Source of the DNA: Haplosporangium gracile
Taxonomy: Eukaryota; Mortierellomycota; Mortierellomycetes; Mortierellales; Mortierellaceae
DNA: 50,289 bases
Reading direction: 5' to 3'
Assembly (NCBI GenBank): GCA_015499985.1
Contig: JAAAUF010000204.1
Span: forward strand, 1-50,289
Part shown: in pieces, positions 20,775-32,895 of the stretch
Numbering within the stretch: the stretch's first letter is position 1
Layout: every line of letters starts with the position of its first letter
Position numbers and translations under genes: made by a program
Notes under the pieces: model-generated
Database searches by the model: none
What the model was told of the DNA's origin: nothing
Seen by the model: the letters and a program-made list of their open reading frames with translations, nothing else

Positions 20775-23527
20775 AGTTGTAATTGGGTCTTTCGGAGGAG
20801 AGAGAGAGAGAGAGGAGGAGGTGACGTGGTTCTATTGTGTGTAACAAACAAAAGGGCAAGGCAGATGGTCGAATGCGAACAAGAGTTTGAAATGGGGTTT
20901 GAATGTAAGAGAGGGGAAATGAGTGAAGAAAGAGTGAAGAGGTGGTTGTTGTTTGGATGGAAAGAAAGGAAAGAGAAAGAGAGAAAGTGGAAACAGAAGA
21001 ACTGCGGTTCGGGGCTATTTAAAGGTGAAGGTGGGGCACACATGGCCATGTTGATACTCTTATGGAAATGATACACTTGTGGAAATGATACTCCTTTAGT
21101 CTGCCTCTAACTCTCGTTACTCCCTCCTTTCTTAGCGGAACGAAGCAAGAGACATACAATGGCGCCGATTTCATTCCAGCGATTGGAGGACCCGATGTCG
21201 CACGATGGAAGAAGACGAAGAAAAGTGAGCATTTGTCCTTAATCGTAGTTGCCGCTCCAAATGTCCGTGATTATTCCCTCACCACCATATGCATCTGTAC
21301 TCTGTCTTTTTTCAGTCCCGCCTCCTTTCAGTCCCGCCTCTTTTCGCACTCGTCTTTCTCTCTGTCAACTTTCGCTGCTCGGTGGTTGTACCTGAACTAC
21401 TGCTTCGTGCGTGCTATTTGGGCAAATCTGTGCCATCCCAACCAAAAGATCATACACACATTTTTGCAGTCATGCAATTATAATTCCTCACCCTTTTTAT
21501 TCCCTCAAAGTGCAAGCACATTAACCAAGTAAATCTCAACGCGGATTGGTGCGAACATCAGAACAAAGAACTGGGGTTAGGGGACAACAAAGGGCCAGTT
21601 TTTTGCTCTAATGTGAATGACTTTACGCAGATGTAGATACCACACACACACAGGCACTCAAACCTGACCGCCGCTTTGGGCAACTTCCAATCTCGCGGGA
21701 CCTTTTCTTTCTTTTTTGTGTGTGCTTGATATTACTGTTCCACGTGTCGCTCTAAAGAGACAGTCTCCTTCAACTGAAATCTCTCTCAAAGACTCTTCTT
21801 CTCTGAATCTTCCATTGAATAATAGAGTGACTCTTGCCAACCCTTACAGTCCATGAACTTTCGCACAACCTCGTCATTCTTCATCCCTTCTGCCTCTATT
21901 TGTTGTTCTCCTAGTCCTCGAGTAAAAAAATAAAAAAATGAGAGCATGAGGAGGAGGGAGCAGGGGAACGAAAAATGGCTTTCTGGTCATGCGTCCAGAC
22001 GTGTTGGCATGATTGGTCCTTTTTTTAATTCGCCCTTCTTTTTTAACTTATTGTGCTCAAAGAGATGCAGTAGGACCTATGTGTTTTATTTCATTTTGTC
22101 TAAAGAGAAAGAACAACAATCCATAGCCGCTCAGCCAGCCAGTCAGCCAGCCGGTTATCTGGAAATACGGGACCGCGCTGTCTTTCCCTTCCTTCTTTTT
22201 CTCTTCTTGAAAGAGTGCGACTAAGGGCGTCATTTGAATTCAAAAATCCAGGTACAACAAATTCATATAAAAGGAACATAAGAGCATATAGCGTGTGTCG
22301 TGCAAAAAAAAAAAAAGCAAGGAATTCGACATCTGCGTACTGTGTATGAAAGGACCCAGCGCCAAAGCAGGTCCAAACCCATGATCACAGACATCATTTC
22401 ATGGCCTCAATCATGAAAGCATCAAATAAGAGCCGACGATGTCTTTTGTTGGCTTTTTTCGAAGAAGCATGAAGCGCAGGCAGATGATTAATAAACAGTC
22501 AAGTATCATATTGGTCCCTTGGAGACTTTGACAATAAAAGTCTCATTAGCAAGCGGAGGACCTTCAAAAATCTATTTTGAAGCATTGGCGCTCCCCTCCG
22601 TAACACGCTCTTTTCCTTCGCGTTTACCTCATCCTTCATCGATTTTTTCTTTTTTTATTTTTTTCTTCCTCTTCCGTAGTTTCCACAAAGACGATGCTAT
22701 GCCATCTGTCGTCATGGGCTAAAAAAAGAGGGAAACGCGAAAATTAGGCATGGCTCTACAGTCGTCAATACGGGCGCGTGAACAAGCTAAAACTATACTA
22801 GTTAATGGTTTACTCTCCCCTACAACGTTCCCCAGCTTAAGGGGATTTTCCGCTTTTCACTGTCATCACCGTGTGAGACAAATAGCCATTGGTGGCGGCG
22901 CCACGAAACGCACACTGGAGGGCAGGTGTGGCTGGGTAGGGCTATCAAGGAGGCTATGTGAAATCATCCACTCCTCTGAAGACAAAGAAGGAGGAGGCGT
23001 GAATACTCTCCAGGCGGGTCAGTGGACAATGAACGATGATGAACAAGGTCCTTCTTGTCTGGTGATGGAATCAGAACATTCCTTCTCTCTTCCCTTCTTT
23101 CTCTCTCTGTTACTCAAAAACAACTATCTCTTTTGTAGCAACTTTGGGTCATCAGGTCATGTGGAATACTCTTTCCGCCTGTCTCATCGCTGTTCATGCA
23201 CAACCATCCTAGAAACAACGATTACAATGAGGCTCTCTCTCTTACTCAATAGGACAGCCAGTGCATCGACAAACGGACATGAGGTGTGGGTTGCATTGTT
23301 GTCTGATCTCTCTTCCCTACTCCACCATCTACCAACATCGCCCGCCCCTCACTTTTATTTACCGCCCTTATTTTTCTACCCTTCACTCCTTAGCCCTGTG
23401 GTCAAGCGCACATACCTTCCTCCTTTGTCTTTCGACCCCCTTCTGTCCGTCCCCTTTCTCAGGTACCTTTGCAACCTTAACTTTCATTGCCCTAAAACGC
23501 TCACACGACACGACTCTTTGCGAGACT
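20775..23527. other. Long divergent intergenic region without a recognised gene
   Basis: 2.75 kb between the amine oxidase and Tvp15-like starts. It holds a GA run (20801-20817), short direct repeats (TTTCAGTCCCGCCTC twice near 21313-21343; TGGAAATGATAC twice near 21063-21088) and CAGC/CAGT-rich sequence near 22129-22150. A frame of 275 codons (22750-23577, +) has no recognisable domain. Probably promoters, UTRs and spacer. Confidence 0.4.
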
Positions 23528-26368
23528 ATGCTACGCCTTGGCCGACGCGGCATCATCTTGTCGCTCTTTGTCAATAGTCTCAACATCGTACTCTATCTCA
23601 TCATCCTCGTCGCATCCTGCCTCAACGTCATCGAGGCCTCTGTCAACTTTATCATCCTCAATATCTTTGCAGCGTAAGTCATCATAACGCAGTCGTGAAA
23701 GACACCGACCTGTTGGACACGTTATGGACGTGTTCAGTAAGTGACCTCTCTCAGCAAGCAACCGCCGCAGTACGTCGGTCACTCATGCTGTCTCATCATC
23801 TGCTTCACTTCAACAACATTATAGGTCCTTCGCCTGCCTGCTCATTGCCTCTGAGATTCGGCTTCCACAGTTGACCTACGAGTACTTTCGTTTCCTGGTA
23901 AGGAGAAATCGATCATCGTTTATTACCTGCCATGCGTTATTCGAACCTCTGAACAACAAACACTGACAATCACTATTCTAACTTTTTTTTTCCAACTCAT
24001 AGTGCACATATCGAGGCAGAGGATTGACTTACCTGTTGTAACGTACACATATTCACAACACATGACACATGCCAATACCGTTTCCATGTCGCTTCTTGAA
24101 CACTGCCTCAGATCGATGATCCTTACTTCCGCCCTCAACTTCTTTCTTTCATAATTGACTTGACTGGCTTGCATCGATTCTAGTTTTGGCTGTTTGATTG
24201 CCTCTCCAATCCCATTCAACCTATATGGAGGCATCATCGTCGTCTGTATGGGCCTGGCATTCTTTATGCTCTCCTACGTCAGTCTCATCCCCCCACTCGA
24301 CGGCCTTATCCTCAACTACAAGAAGCTGGAACAGTGGAAGGAGCAGAAGCATTTCCGGGTCCAGTTGGAGGCTCAACGGATATACGAACAACAACTACAA
24401 CAGGAGCAGAACCTGTCAAGGATGATCCCTGCACATCATTCAAACTCTATGACGGTCCATGCACATATGGCCATGGGGAGTCCAAAACAGATCCGTGCGT
24501 TTTCGGCTATTAATGCGGGAAGTGTTTTGTTTAATGGGAATGGCGGTATGATGGACAGTGCTGGTGGTGGAGGAGGATATGAGGGGACTGGAAATGGAGA
24601 TGAAGGTGGAGGCGGAGGTGGTACTGGTTCAGGAGCGGCGCTGACGACCATGTTTTTCCCGCCTATTTCTCCATCTCGACGAACGGGTCATCATCCACTT
24701 TCTGGCGCACCAATGTCAGGGCAGAAGCACTATTCGGAGCAGGAAGTTCAATTCCCTCGACATCAACCACAGAGTAAGTTGCAAGGGTCAGTCTCCAATT
24801 TTTTGCCGACAGGAGCAGGAGGGGGACACTCGACCATACACCAGATGACTGCGGTTAGCAAGAATAATCTAACAATGGCGAGCGGTCGACACGAACCAAT
24901 TGCCAATACCTTACAGGATCGCTCGTCCACCACACGAGACAAAGCGTGCCATCCTCTGCAGCAGGAGGAGAATATGTCTACTTACGACAAGTCGACAACG
25001 GTCACAGAAAGAAAGTGGAGCAGACAGCAGTCCATCGGCTGTGATGGTGGCGCCCAAGGCAAGAGTCTCCCACCCACCATCGCATCGGCAGTCGGAGCAG
25101 GCGATCAACCACACCAGGGGTTTGCGCTTCCGTCCACTTTCGTACTTTCACCCCCACCTACTCGCCGATGGAACAACACCAATTCCGTTCCAGGATCACC
25201 CTTGCAATATCTCTGCGTCACCAAGGATGACTCTACACCAACATTATCCCACGCCAGCGACTTTGACAATCAGTCTGAGGCACCTACTTCAGTCTTCGCT
25301 GCTACTGCCGTAACTGTCTCTGCTGAGAAGAAAACGGAGCTCAAGCATGATTATGACTATACGGCAGCCATGGAAAATGCGATCCTCAAATCGTCTTCTC
25401 AAAATCAGCCACCTCCTACTCGACAGCACACAAATAGCATGATGCATCGAGCGGAGCAGCAGCACCAACAGTCGCAACAACATCAACTTCCTTTGCGAAC
25501 AACCAACAAGCCAACACCACCACACGATCCCTTCCGAAAAACATCTCTCTCAGGCGCAAATCGAGTTCCCTTTCAGAGTCTTTACCAACCACCTGAGCCT
25601 CCACATCGAAGCGACATGAACAATCACCCCTTGCCACAACAGCCTACGTCATACTACCAGGATTCGGTTGTGCATCCAGGAGCATCCTCAATGCCTGCAT
25701 CAACAGTAAGGATAAACCCTATTGGAGTGATCGGTGGAAGTGGAGGCGATGTTGCGGGCGCAGGAGAGGCGATGGGACTGACGGCTACAGGTCGCATTCT
25801 CTCGTCGGGCGGTGGAGTGTCTGGCTGTTATGGGAACATAGGAGGGGTTCCTCAACCGGCTATGATGATGGGGACAGGGTTGCCCACGATGACGACCATG
25901 GCATCTTACAAAGGGTCAAGCTCACCATCCAGCGGCTCCAAGCAACACCGACAACAGCTTCAACATCAGCATCAGCAACTCCATCGAGAACAACAACAAT
26001 TGCAACAAAAGCAGAGGCAACTACAACAACAGGCATCCAGTGCTCAGACTCACGAAAGTGGAGCCTTTCAGACTACTTCACACCAATCAGCCCCATCTAC
26101 CATCACCCCTATATCAATAAGGACATCAAGGACATCGTCTAACCACGATGCTGGCGTAATCAATACTGGAAGCAAGAGGATAGAATATGGAAAGATTGTC
26201 GATTTCCAGCCAACTCATATGCCCATTTCTTCCGCAAACGGACTGAAAGTCAGTGTTCCCAGCACGGGAAAGCATAATCACCAGTACATGCCAAACATTG
26301 TCTTGACACTTCCAACGCCTGCAGACAATGGACGTGTTGCACGGAAAGAAGAGTACTTTGCCATGTAG
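23528..26368 (+). CDS. Tvp15/COPI-associated-like four-helix membrane protein with long low-complexity tail
   Basis: Four exons (23528-23673, 23825-23897, 24003-24037, 24184-26368) give 812 residues. The first 120 residues contain four hydrophobic helices: LFVNSLNIVLYLIILVASCL, IILNIFAASFACLLIASEIR, RGRGLTYLFFGCLIA and LYGGIIVVCMGLAFFMLSY. The order, the FRFL-CTYRGRGLTYLF linker and the size resemble the Tvp15/COPI-associated family of Golgi membrane proteins. The remaining 690 residues are a Gln/Ser/Gly/Pro/His-rich tail with poly-Q and Gly-rich blocks and no visible fold; normal family members end soon after helix 4. The 35-base third exon and phase continuity at all three junctions support the model. 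The tail's function is unknown. AATAAA lies 38 bases after the stop. Confidence 0.72.
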
Positions 26369-26405
26369 TCTTCGCCTTTTTTTTTTTCTTATTGTTATTT
26401 AAAAC

Positions 26406-26411
26406 AATAAA
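26406..26411 (+). terminator. Poly(A) signal of the Tvp15-like gene
   Basis: AATAAA 38 bases after the stop codon. Confidence 0.55.
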
Positions 26412-27316
26412 ATAGCTGTGTAGAAAGTACGAAATCTCCCCCTAGATTTGGCTACAAAATGAGACTTTTTGACGCCTTTTATTATCGCCTTCTTTTACTT
26501 TTCACTATCGTCTCTCTTCTTCTTTTCACTTCATTCTATCTTCTCCTTCTCACTTTCACTACAAGGACAAGTATCACCCGCCAGCACATTCATGACTTGT
26601 TCAGAGGCATTAGCACCTACCTGTTAGCCTGTCAGCCTTTGCGGCTTCGGTGTGAGTGTTCATCATTGCATGGATTCTAAGCGTCTCGCCTTCGCAATCA
26701 GGTCCCAGGTGTGCTCCTGGTACTGGCCAACAACCTCTGACAACGTCGCAAGCACCATGATCCCTATCTTCCTTTGGTCTACTTTGCCATCTACTCCCTT
26801 GCGCCAACAGATGGCGACGATGCCCGAGTTCGCCAATCTCGTGAAGGAGCAGGCCGCCATAATCGAGACTTTTGGAGATTCCCTTGCCTGCCTTAGGACA
26901 CCCACTAGTCACTTGTCCATCGATTCACATTACTCTTCAAGGAACACAACCAGAGGACTAAGGATGCACGTGACGACAAGGCAATTAAGGCGACAAGGAA
27001 CCACAGGACAATGTTCAATGCTCACTCTTGTCAACATCTTATTTTATGTATATCATGATTGATGATGCCAATTGAAAGTTCTATGTTAAAATTGTAAGAG
27101 GCTTCATCTCTTTTAGCTTGGGCTGCCGAAGTTCTTTATCTTTGACCCGGTGGCGTTGACGCGCGACGAATAAATACTGGTCATCATTGCGTTCTCTCTC
27201 TCCAGAAAATTTATCTCCGCTCCTTCGTCGCACTTTCTCTCTTTTCTTCTTTCCACTTGTCTCATTCCTATACCCCCAATCCTTTTTTCTCTTTCATTTA
27301 CGTCCACTCATTCCAC

Positions 27317-27325
27317 NNNNNNNNN
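27317..27325. other. Assembly gap (9 N)
   Basis: Nine undetermined bases lie 22 bases before the start codon of the ABC ATPase gene, directly followed by an A-run. The true promoter/5' UTR length here is therefore unknown. Confidence 0.98.
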
Positions 27326-27347
27326 CCACAAAAAAAAAAAAAAGGCA

Positions 27348-28977
27348 ATGACAACACCACTCTTTAGAGCAAAGGACATCGGCAAGAAAAACAGCGACGG
27401 GACATGGCTGTTCCGCAACATCGACATCGACTTTAGTCATGGCGTCATGACCATCACTGGACCCTCTGGTGTCGGGTACAGAACAACGCCTTTTCGTACC
27501 GCAATTGGCACCCTACTTCTTCTTCAATTGACGCTTTTTTCTTTTTCTGGCCATTGTCTTCTTGTTTTTCTGTCCATACTGGTAAATAGAAAATCGACGT
27601 TGCTCAAGTGTATCAACCAGACGATCGTCATGGACGAAGGCCAAGTCTGGCTCGACGACAAGTAAGTACCCTTCTGTTTGCATATGCAAAAGAAAAAAAA
27701 TCAGGAAAAGGTTTCATCAGTAACAATGCCCAGAGGCAGAGACAGACAGAGGCGCAAGGAGAGAGAGAGGGTCTTGCCAAATATGGTCAAATCTGTCCGA
27801 ACCCTCCTCTCTGCCCTCTCGCTCCTTTTCCCATCTCTCTTCCCTTCCTACCCTTTCTCCTGACCTGCTTGCTCACCATCTCCTACCTCTCTCGCTTTCC
27901 TCATACTCTCCCACCTCTCGTACGAGTAGAACGCCAGATCAATGGGGAGTCCCAACATGGCGTAGCAAGGTCATGTACATCCCCCAGCGGACTACCATTA
28001 TGGAGGGCACACCCCTCGACTTTCTCGAGGAGGTGCGAGCCTTCTCCGCCCACAAGCGCAACAAGGATTCCTATGATGATCCCGTCCAGATTGCACTCGA
28101 GTAAGTTTTTCCCTTTTTTTTTTTTTTTTTTTTCCAATTCCATGCGCAATCGTATTGTGAAAATAGAAGAGAGAAAGCGCCATCTCAATCTATCTACACT
28201 TCCTCGGACAGCCTTGTATACAAAAGAGATGGAGCGATGTAGATACATCATCAGCACGAGGATATCGCAAAAGCCCTTCTTCAACTCATCGGTCTTTTTA
28301 CTATCGTTACTAACACATCTTTTATCTGTGCTATTTTTTTTTTTTTTTGTCATGACTGATAGCTGGGGCATCCGGCCGCATTTGTGGCATAAAAAGTGGA
28401 ACACTCTTTCGGGAGGCGAGATGCAACGGATCTCCCTCGCTATCGGCTGCTCCTTCCGCCCCGAGATCCTCCTCCTCGATGGTATAGACACACACTCTCA
28501 CATCTTTCTCTCCATCTCTCGTATTTTCATCTTCATACCACTATGCATGCATGCATGCACGCATGTATACATACACCAATTCAAGACTGCAACGAACTAA
28601 ACTAACAACCTCACATATTCTCCTATTCTTTAGAACCAACGTCGGCATTGGACGAAGATTCATGCGATAAGGTCGAAAAGACACTGGGGCAGTTGAACTG
28701 CCTCTGGGTGACACATAACCCGCATCAGGCGCATCGAATCAACACTGCAGGAGAACTCGTCATGCGTGGAGGCGACAACCGTGAACCACCTCTCGAAGTC
28801 TCTATCGACAAGGAGAACAATAACAGCAATAACAAAAAGAGGGATAACGGACGTCAACAGGATGATGGAGAAGGAACGGAAGAAGGAACGGCAACTACAG
28901 GAGGAGGAAGGGCTAGGCAGAGCTCAAAGTCGTCGTCATCTACGTCCGCCACTACAGTCCAAGCCGGGAGACACTAA
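27348..28977 (+). CDS. Soluble ABC-type ATPase (YbbL/FetA/STAR1-like)
   Basis: Five exons (27348-27475, 27590-27661, 27930-28100, 28363-28481, 28634-28977) join in phase to 277 residues. One nucleotide-binding domain is complete: Walker A GPSGVGKST (38-46), split by intron 1; Q-loop region KVMYIPQRTTI; signature LSGGE (139-143); Walker B LLLDEPTSALDED (160-172); switch His in WVTHNPH (191). There is no transmembrane helix. The compact domain with VPTWRSKVMYIPQR resembles the ATPase half of bacterial YbbL/YbbM (FetA/FetB) and plant STAR1, which pair with a separate UPF0014 membrane protein in metal tolerance or export. That partner is not in the window. The 70-residue hydrophilic C-terminal tail rich in Asn, Gly, Ser is extra. 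AATAAA follows at 29051. Confidence 0.82.
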
Positions 28978-29278
28978 ATTGCAGAAAACGAGCAAGAAAC
29001 GACGACGATATTAACAGGATACCAATATGGACCCACGTTACATCCCCTACAATAAAGTACGAAATAACGATGACAGTGACCCACTGCGCATAACTATGTT
29101 TTTGTAAATATTTTTTTATGTAGCAGATTGTTTCTATACAAAAGGAGAACCTTTTTTTTGGGGGGTGGGTGAGGATGCAATATCTACGAAAAGGGATCAC
29201 GTTAAACGTTAAGAAAGGGAGGGTATTCAAGCGAGAAAGAAAGTAGAAAGAAAGAAAGAGGAACAAGCATCAATGAAT
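28978..29278. other. Convergent 3' region, ABC ATPase / CCP1
   Basis: Holds the AATAAA used by the ABC gene and a GAAA-rich stretch on the CCP1 side. No gene. Confidence 0.45.
29051..29056 (+). terminator. Poly(A) signal of the ABC ATPase gene
   Basis: AATAAA 74 bases after the stop codon. Confidence 0.5.
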
Positions 29279-31831
29279 TTAAGCGTTGGTAGGCTTGAAC
29301 TCGTAGACCTTGGTATTGTCCTCAAACTTGACACCGAGCTCAAAGAGCTTCTGGACGACCTTGGCAAAGTCCTCAAAGAACTTGTCCGAGTCCTTGGCGT
29401 AGATCTCGACCCACTTGCGGAACTCCTTGTCCGAGGACAGGGCCATATCAGCAGGCAACATCATCAACGACTTGGACTCCTTGTCCTCGTACTGCTTGGG
29501 GCCAGCCCACTTGCGCTCAACCCACTTGCGACCAAGAAGCTCAGTGTAGAAAGCATTAGTGAAGACGGTGGGCGAGGCGGTCCAGGGACCGTCAAAACCG
29601 GAGCGGTCCTTGTGGCAGCGTCCGAGAGCGTGGGCGCCGAGAAGGGCGACAATCTCCTGGTCGTTGAAGCCCATCTTGTAGAAGATGTCACGAGAGTGCT
29701 GACCGTCAGAGCGGGCAGCGTCGGGGAGACGGCCCTCTGGAGGAGACTGGGACTCCTCGCCATCAATGCGTCCAGATCTCCATCTGACAATGGGCCCACC
29801 CTAATAGCAAAGGAGAAAATGACAGTTGCGAAGTGTGTGTTTAATGTAATATTCAAAATAAACGCGTGAGGGATAAACATGCTATCATGTTGTTGTTGTG
29901 GTTGCTTGTGTGGCGTTTTCATGCGACAGAGGATACAAAAGTAAACAAACAAAATTGGAACAACAAAAAATCGCATGACCAGTTCGTTAGTCCAGTCAAC
30001 TTACCAACTCCTGGATGGCGACAACACCAGCCAAGGTCCAGAGATCACCATAAGAGATCTCGGGGAACTGGTCCTTGACACGGTTCAAACGCTCACGGGC
30101 AATTCCCAAACCAGCGTTGGCACCGTGACTGGCCTCGGGCTTGAAGCGCATGGTAGCAAAGCTGGAGCCACCATCCTTGACGGCGATGTCGTAAGTGCCT
30201 GAGGCGTGCCAAGCAAGGCGGAGGAAGATGGGGCCGTACGAGCCGTCGTCGTAGTTCTCATCCTCGATAATGGAAGCAATGGCGTTGTAGACCTTCTGGT
30301 AGTCGATGGGTCCCTCGGGCTTCTCGGCACCCTCGACAACAACGGGGAGAGTCGACTCTAATTAATAGCAAAATGGATATGGGAAATAGGATGAGTATAT
30401 CATGAATGATGCACATGCGGGTGCGGATGAGCAACAGCAACACAAAGATAGTGTGTGTGTGAGAGAGAGAGGGAGAGAGCAGAGAAGTGGGGGATAAGAG
30501 ACAGGGCAGAGCGACATTCGTCGGAGTCTGAGTAGAAAATGAAAAGGCAATAAAAAAGAGTACCCAGGCTGTGTATGCTCGCCAATGATTTTAGGTTTCT
30601 CCGAGATGGTAAATATTTTTTCGTTTAAAGCGGACGGACGGGGAGGATCGAAGTAAGAGGAGAAGAGGAGGTGGACACGTCGGCTCAAAGCGAACGAACA
30701 AGAACGAACGAAACACATCATTCTCTCGCTCTCTCAGTCACGTCACTTATTCACACTCACTTCGGGAACACATTTCCCCCTTTTCTCTCTGCTACTCGCT
30801 TTCACGTCTATTGCTTCGTCTTTGTGTCTCTCCCTTCCTTCACTTTGAAAACGCAACCAAAGAACGAGAAGAAACGACTTAAAGATCCTCATGCTCTTTT
30901 ATCAAGCGTACCCATGCAAAAAAGCCCCATGCGTGTAAAAAAAGCGTTACGTCTCTTTCTTCTTCGCTTCCACGTACCCGCACCTGCTTCTCACTCTTCC
31001 CCCTTTCCTTCTCGTACAAAAAGAAGAAATAAACTTTCCCCGAAAAATTATCTTTCTCTCCTATTCCCAACGATCTCGCTCCGTGTGTGTCCAAAAAACG
31101 CTCCGGAGAGCACACCCTTTCCTTACTTCTCTCTTCTCAAACACGACTAACCCATGTATACAAACAGGAAAAAAAATCAAGGCTGGGCAGGGCAGGAGGG
31201 CAGGAAAAGTAAGACGAAGAAAGTGGCACAAAAAAGAAAAAGAGCGCAGAGGGGGGGATACAAGGGTGGTGGGAAAAGATAAAAAGTAGCCCGCACCGCA
31301 CTTCAGTTAACAACATACACCACCGACGATGACCCCTTCGCCCTCAACCTCTTCTCTTCACCTTCTCTCTTCATTCATCATCGATTTTATTCTTCATTGT
31401 CGTCCAGATAACCCAAAAACTCCGAGACGCGATCGGACAAAATAAAAAAATGAACATAAAAAATAGCGGGGCTGCGCAGTTGCCCATAGTCCATGATTTT
31501 TTGGTGTCCGTGGTGGTAGTAGAGGTAGGTAGTCTATTACATCCCTAGGAACAACGATAGACAGACAGGTCGCGATCATCTATTTGCATCCGCTTGCTTT
31601 ACAGTTGAAAAAGGAAGACTTACTCTGGGACTCGGCGTAGAAGTGGTAACCTGCAGCACCGGCACCGGCGGCAAGAGCGGCGACGACGAGGGACTTTCCA
31701 GCACCACCGGACGAGGGGGCGGCCTGAGAGGAGTAAGTGCGGGCGGCAGTGGCGCGGACCGAGGAGACAGCGACGGCACGGCGAGCAACGGTAGCCAAGG
31801 GGCTGCGGAGAAGGACACGGGAGGCAATCAT
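29279..31831 (-). CDS. CCP1: Mitochondrial cytochrome c peroxidase
   Basis: Three exons (31831-31624, 30357-30005, 29800-29279) give 360 residues; the yeast enzyme has 361. It reduces H2O2 to water with electrons from cytochrome c in the intermembrane space. The N-terminus [19 protein letters not shown] is an Arg/Ser/Ala presequence, followed by the hydrophobic sorting stretch [18 protein letters not shown]. Distal haem site [11 protein letters not shown] gives Arg116, Trp119 and His120; the proximal His is H244 in [11 protein letters not shown], the radical-forming Trp is W260 in DGPWTASP, and the Asp in [10 protein letters not shown] completes the proximal triad. This Trp places it with cytochrome c rather than ascorbate-only peroxidases. 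Intron 1 is very long for this window (1,266 nt). Confidence 0.95.
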
Positions 31832-32540
31832 TATTAAATAAAAAAAAAGGTGATGGAGTGGAGAGGGAAGAAGAGAGATGAAGAAAGAGATTTCGAAAGA
31901 GAAAAACAAAGAGACTTAAATAGGGGGGCTCGGTGTCTGGGCTCAGAATTGAGAGGGAGTAAGTGCCGTCGCTTGCTGCTTGCTTTCCGAGAGGCTGCTT
32001 CACATAAAAAGGGAACGAGTAAGTGGGTTGAAGGTTGGACCTGATGGCTTAGCACTCCGAGATCACATGTTGCACCTTCTCCTCCCTCGGAAAAAAGACT
32101 TAGTGCAACTGCTTGCAGGGATAATAATCAACAGAAGCCATTCATTCTTGATCTTGATCCGCACAAACTGTCGTCCTTCTTTATCATCCCTTCTTTTGCC
32201 CTTTCTTCATAACTGGTGCACATAATAATATAGGATGACCTCTTTTCTCTTCTTTCCTTCTTACTCACCCATACAAACAAACAAATACACAGGCATCAAA
32301 CAGCAGCTGTCTGTGCGTCCCGATACGTCTTCTGCCATAAAGCCATGTCTTTTTAATTATTGTACAAACTACACAAGCAATACAAATACAAAGAAAGAAG
32401 AAGAAAATGGATGCTAGTAGACAAGAAAGGAAAAAAAAAAAAGATCTGCTTGACATGGTATGTGCACGGAAGAGTAGTCCATACCATTGCGTAGAGTTTA
32501 CGCGCCCACAAAAGGGAAGCGAAGAAGAAGGGGACAAGGT
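31832..32540. other. Upstream region of CCP1
   Basis: Promoter side of CCP1 and spacer; no convincing gene. Purine-rich on the plus strand near 31850-31920, as at other promoters here. Confidence 0.4.
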
Positions 32541-32895
32541 CAACATGATGACAAAAAAAAGGGGGGGCAGCACCTTTATCAATGTTCAACTCGAGTATAT
32601 CGATATCAACGCCCATCTCCAGCTTGGCCAAGCCGACCTCAAGAACTACGACAACAACAACAAAGCCGTACAATCCAGGGTGCTGCCTCAGTTGACTACC
32701 AGTTCAAGAACCTTGAAGAGACAGCCAAAGAAGTGACCGTTAGTATTAACGCGGAGGTCGACAAAGCCCAGCAGGTAATGGAGGGGTTGAGAGAGATAGA
32801 ACAGAAGCTGCAGAAGCAGAAGAAACAGAACATAATAGACGTCTTTGGACAGGATATCTGCCTGATAAGTTCACCCTTTTCAGGGGGACGCGTAA
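32541..32895 (+). pseudogene. Frameshifted coiled-coil protein remnant
   Basis: Two overlapping frames read as consecutive parts of one protein: the first gives STFINVQLEYIDINAHLQLG and QADLKNYDNNNKAV, the second GAASVDYQFKNLEETAKEVT, then SINAEVDKAQQVMEGL and IEQKLQKQKKQNIIDVFGQD. The shift occurs near 32670-32680, where no intron of credible size can bridge the frames. The product would be a short, heptad-rich coiled coil. I do not recognise the family. No good start codon or upstream exon is clear, and a G-run (32569-32575) plus A-runs precede it. It may be a pseudogene fragment, a gene with an assembly error, or an exon pair with splicing I could not resolve. Confidence 0.35.

Larger units (their letters stand above)
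26369..27347. other. Intergenic region with an unassigned coding-like stretch
   Basis: After the Tvp15-like poly(A) signal, most of the segment is pyrimidine-rich spacer. A stretch at about 26650-26920 is more balanced in base use and open in one frame on each strand (80-130 codons), which is unusual here, but no motif or splice structure emerges. It could be a remnant exon. The assembly gap lies near its right end. Confidence 0.3.

Noticed and set aside
22750..23577. 275-codon open frame upstream of the Tvp15-like gene
   Set aside because: Composition is Ser/Leu/Pro-rich as expected from pyrimidine-rich spacer, there is no domain, and it overlaps the first Tvp15-like exon in another frame.
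30671..31150. 159-codon frame inside CCP1 intron 1, opposite strand
   Set aside because: Simple Ser/Pro/Lys composition, no recognisable fold; more likely chance within intron sequence.
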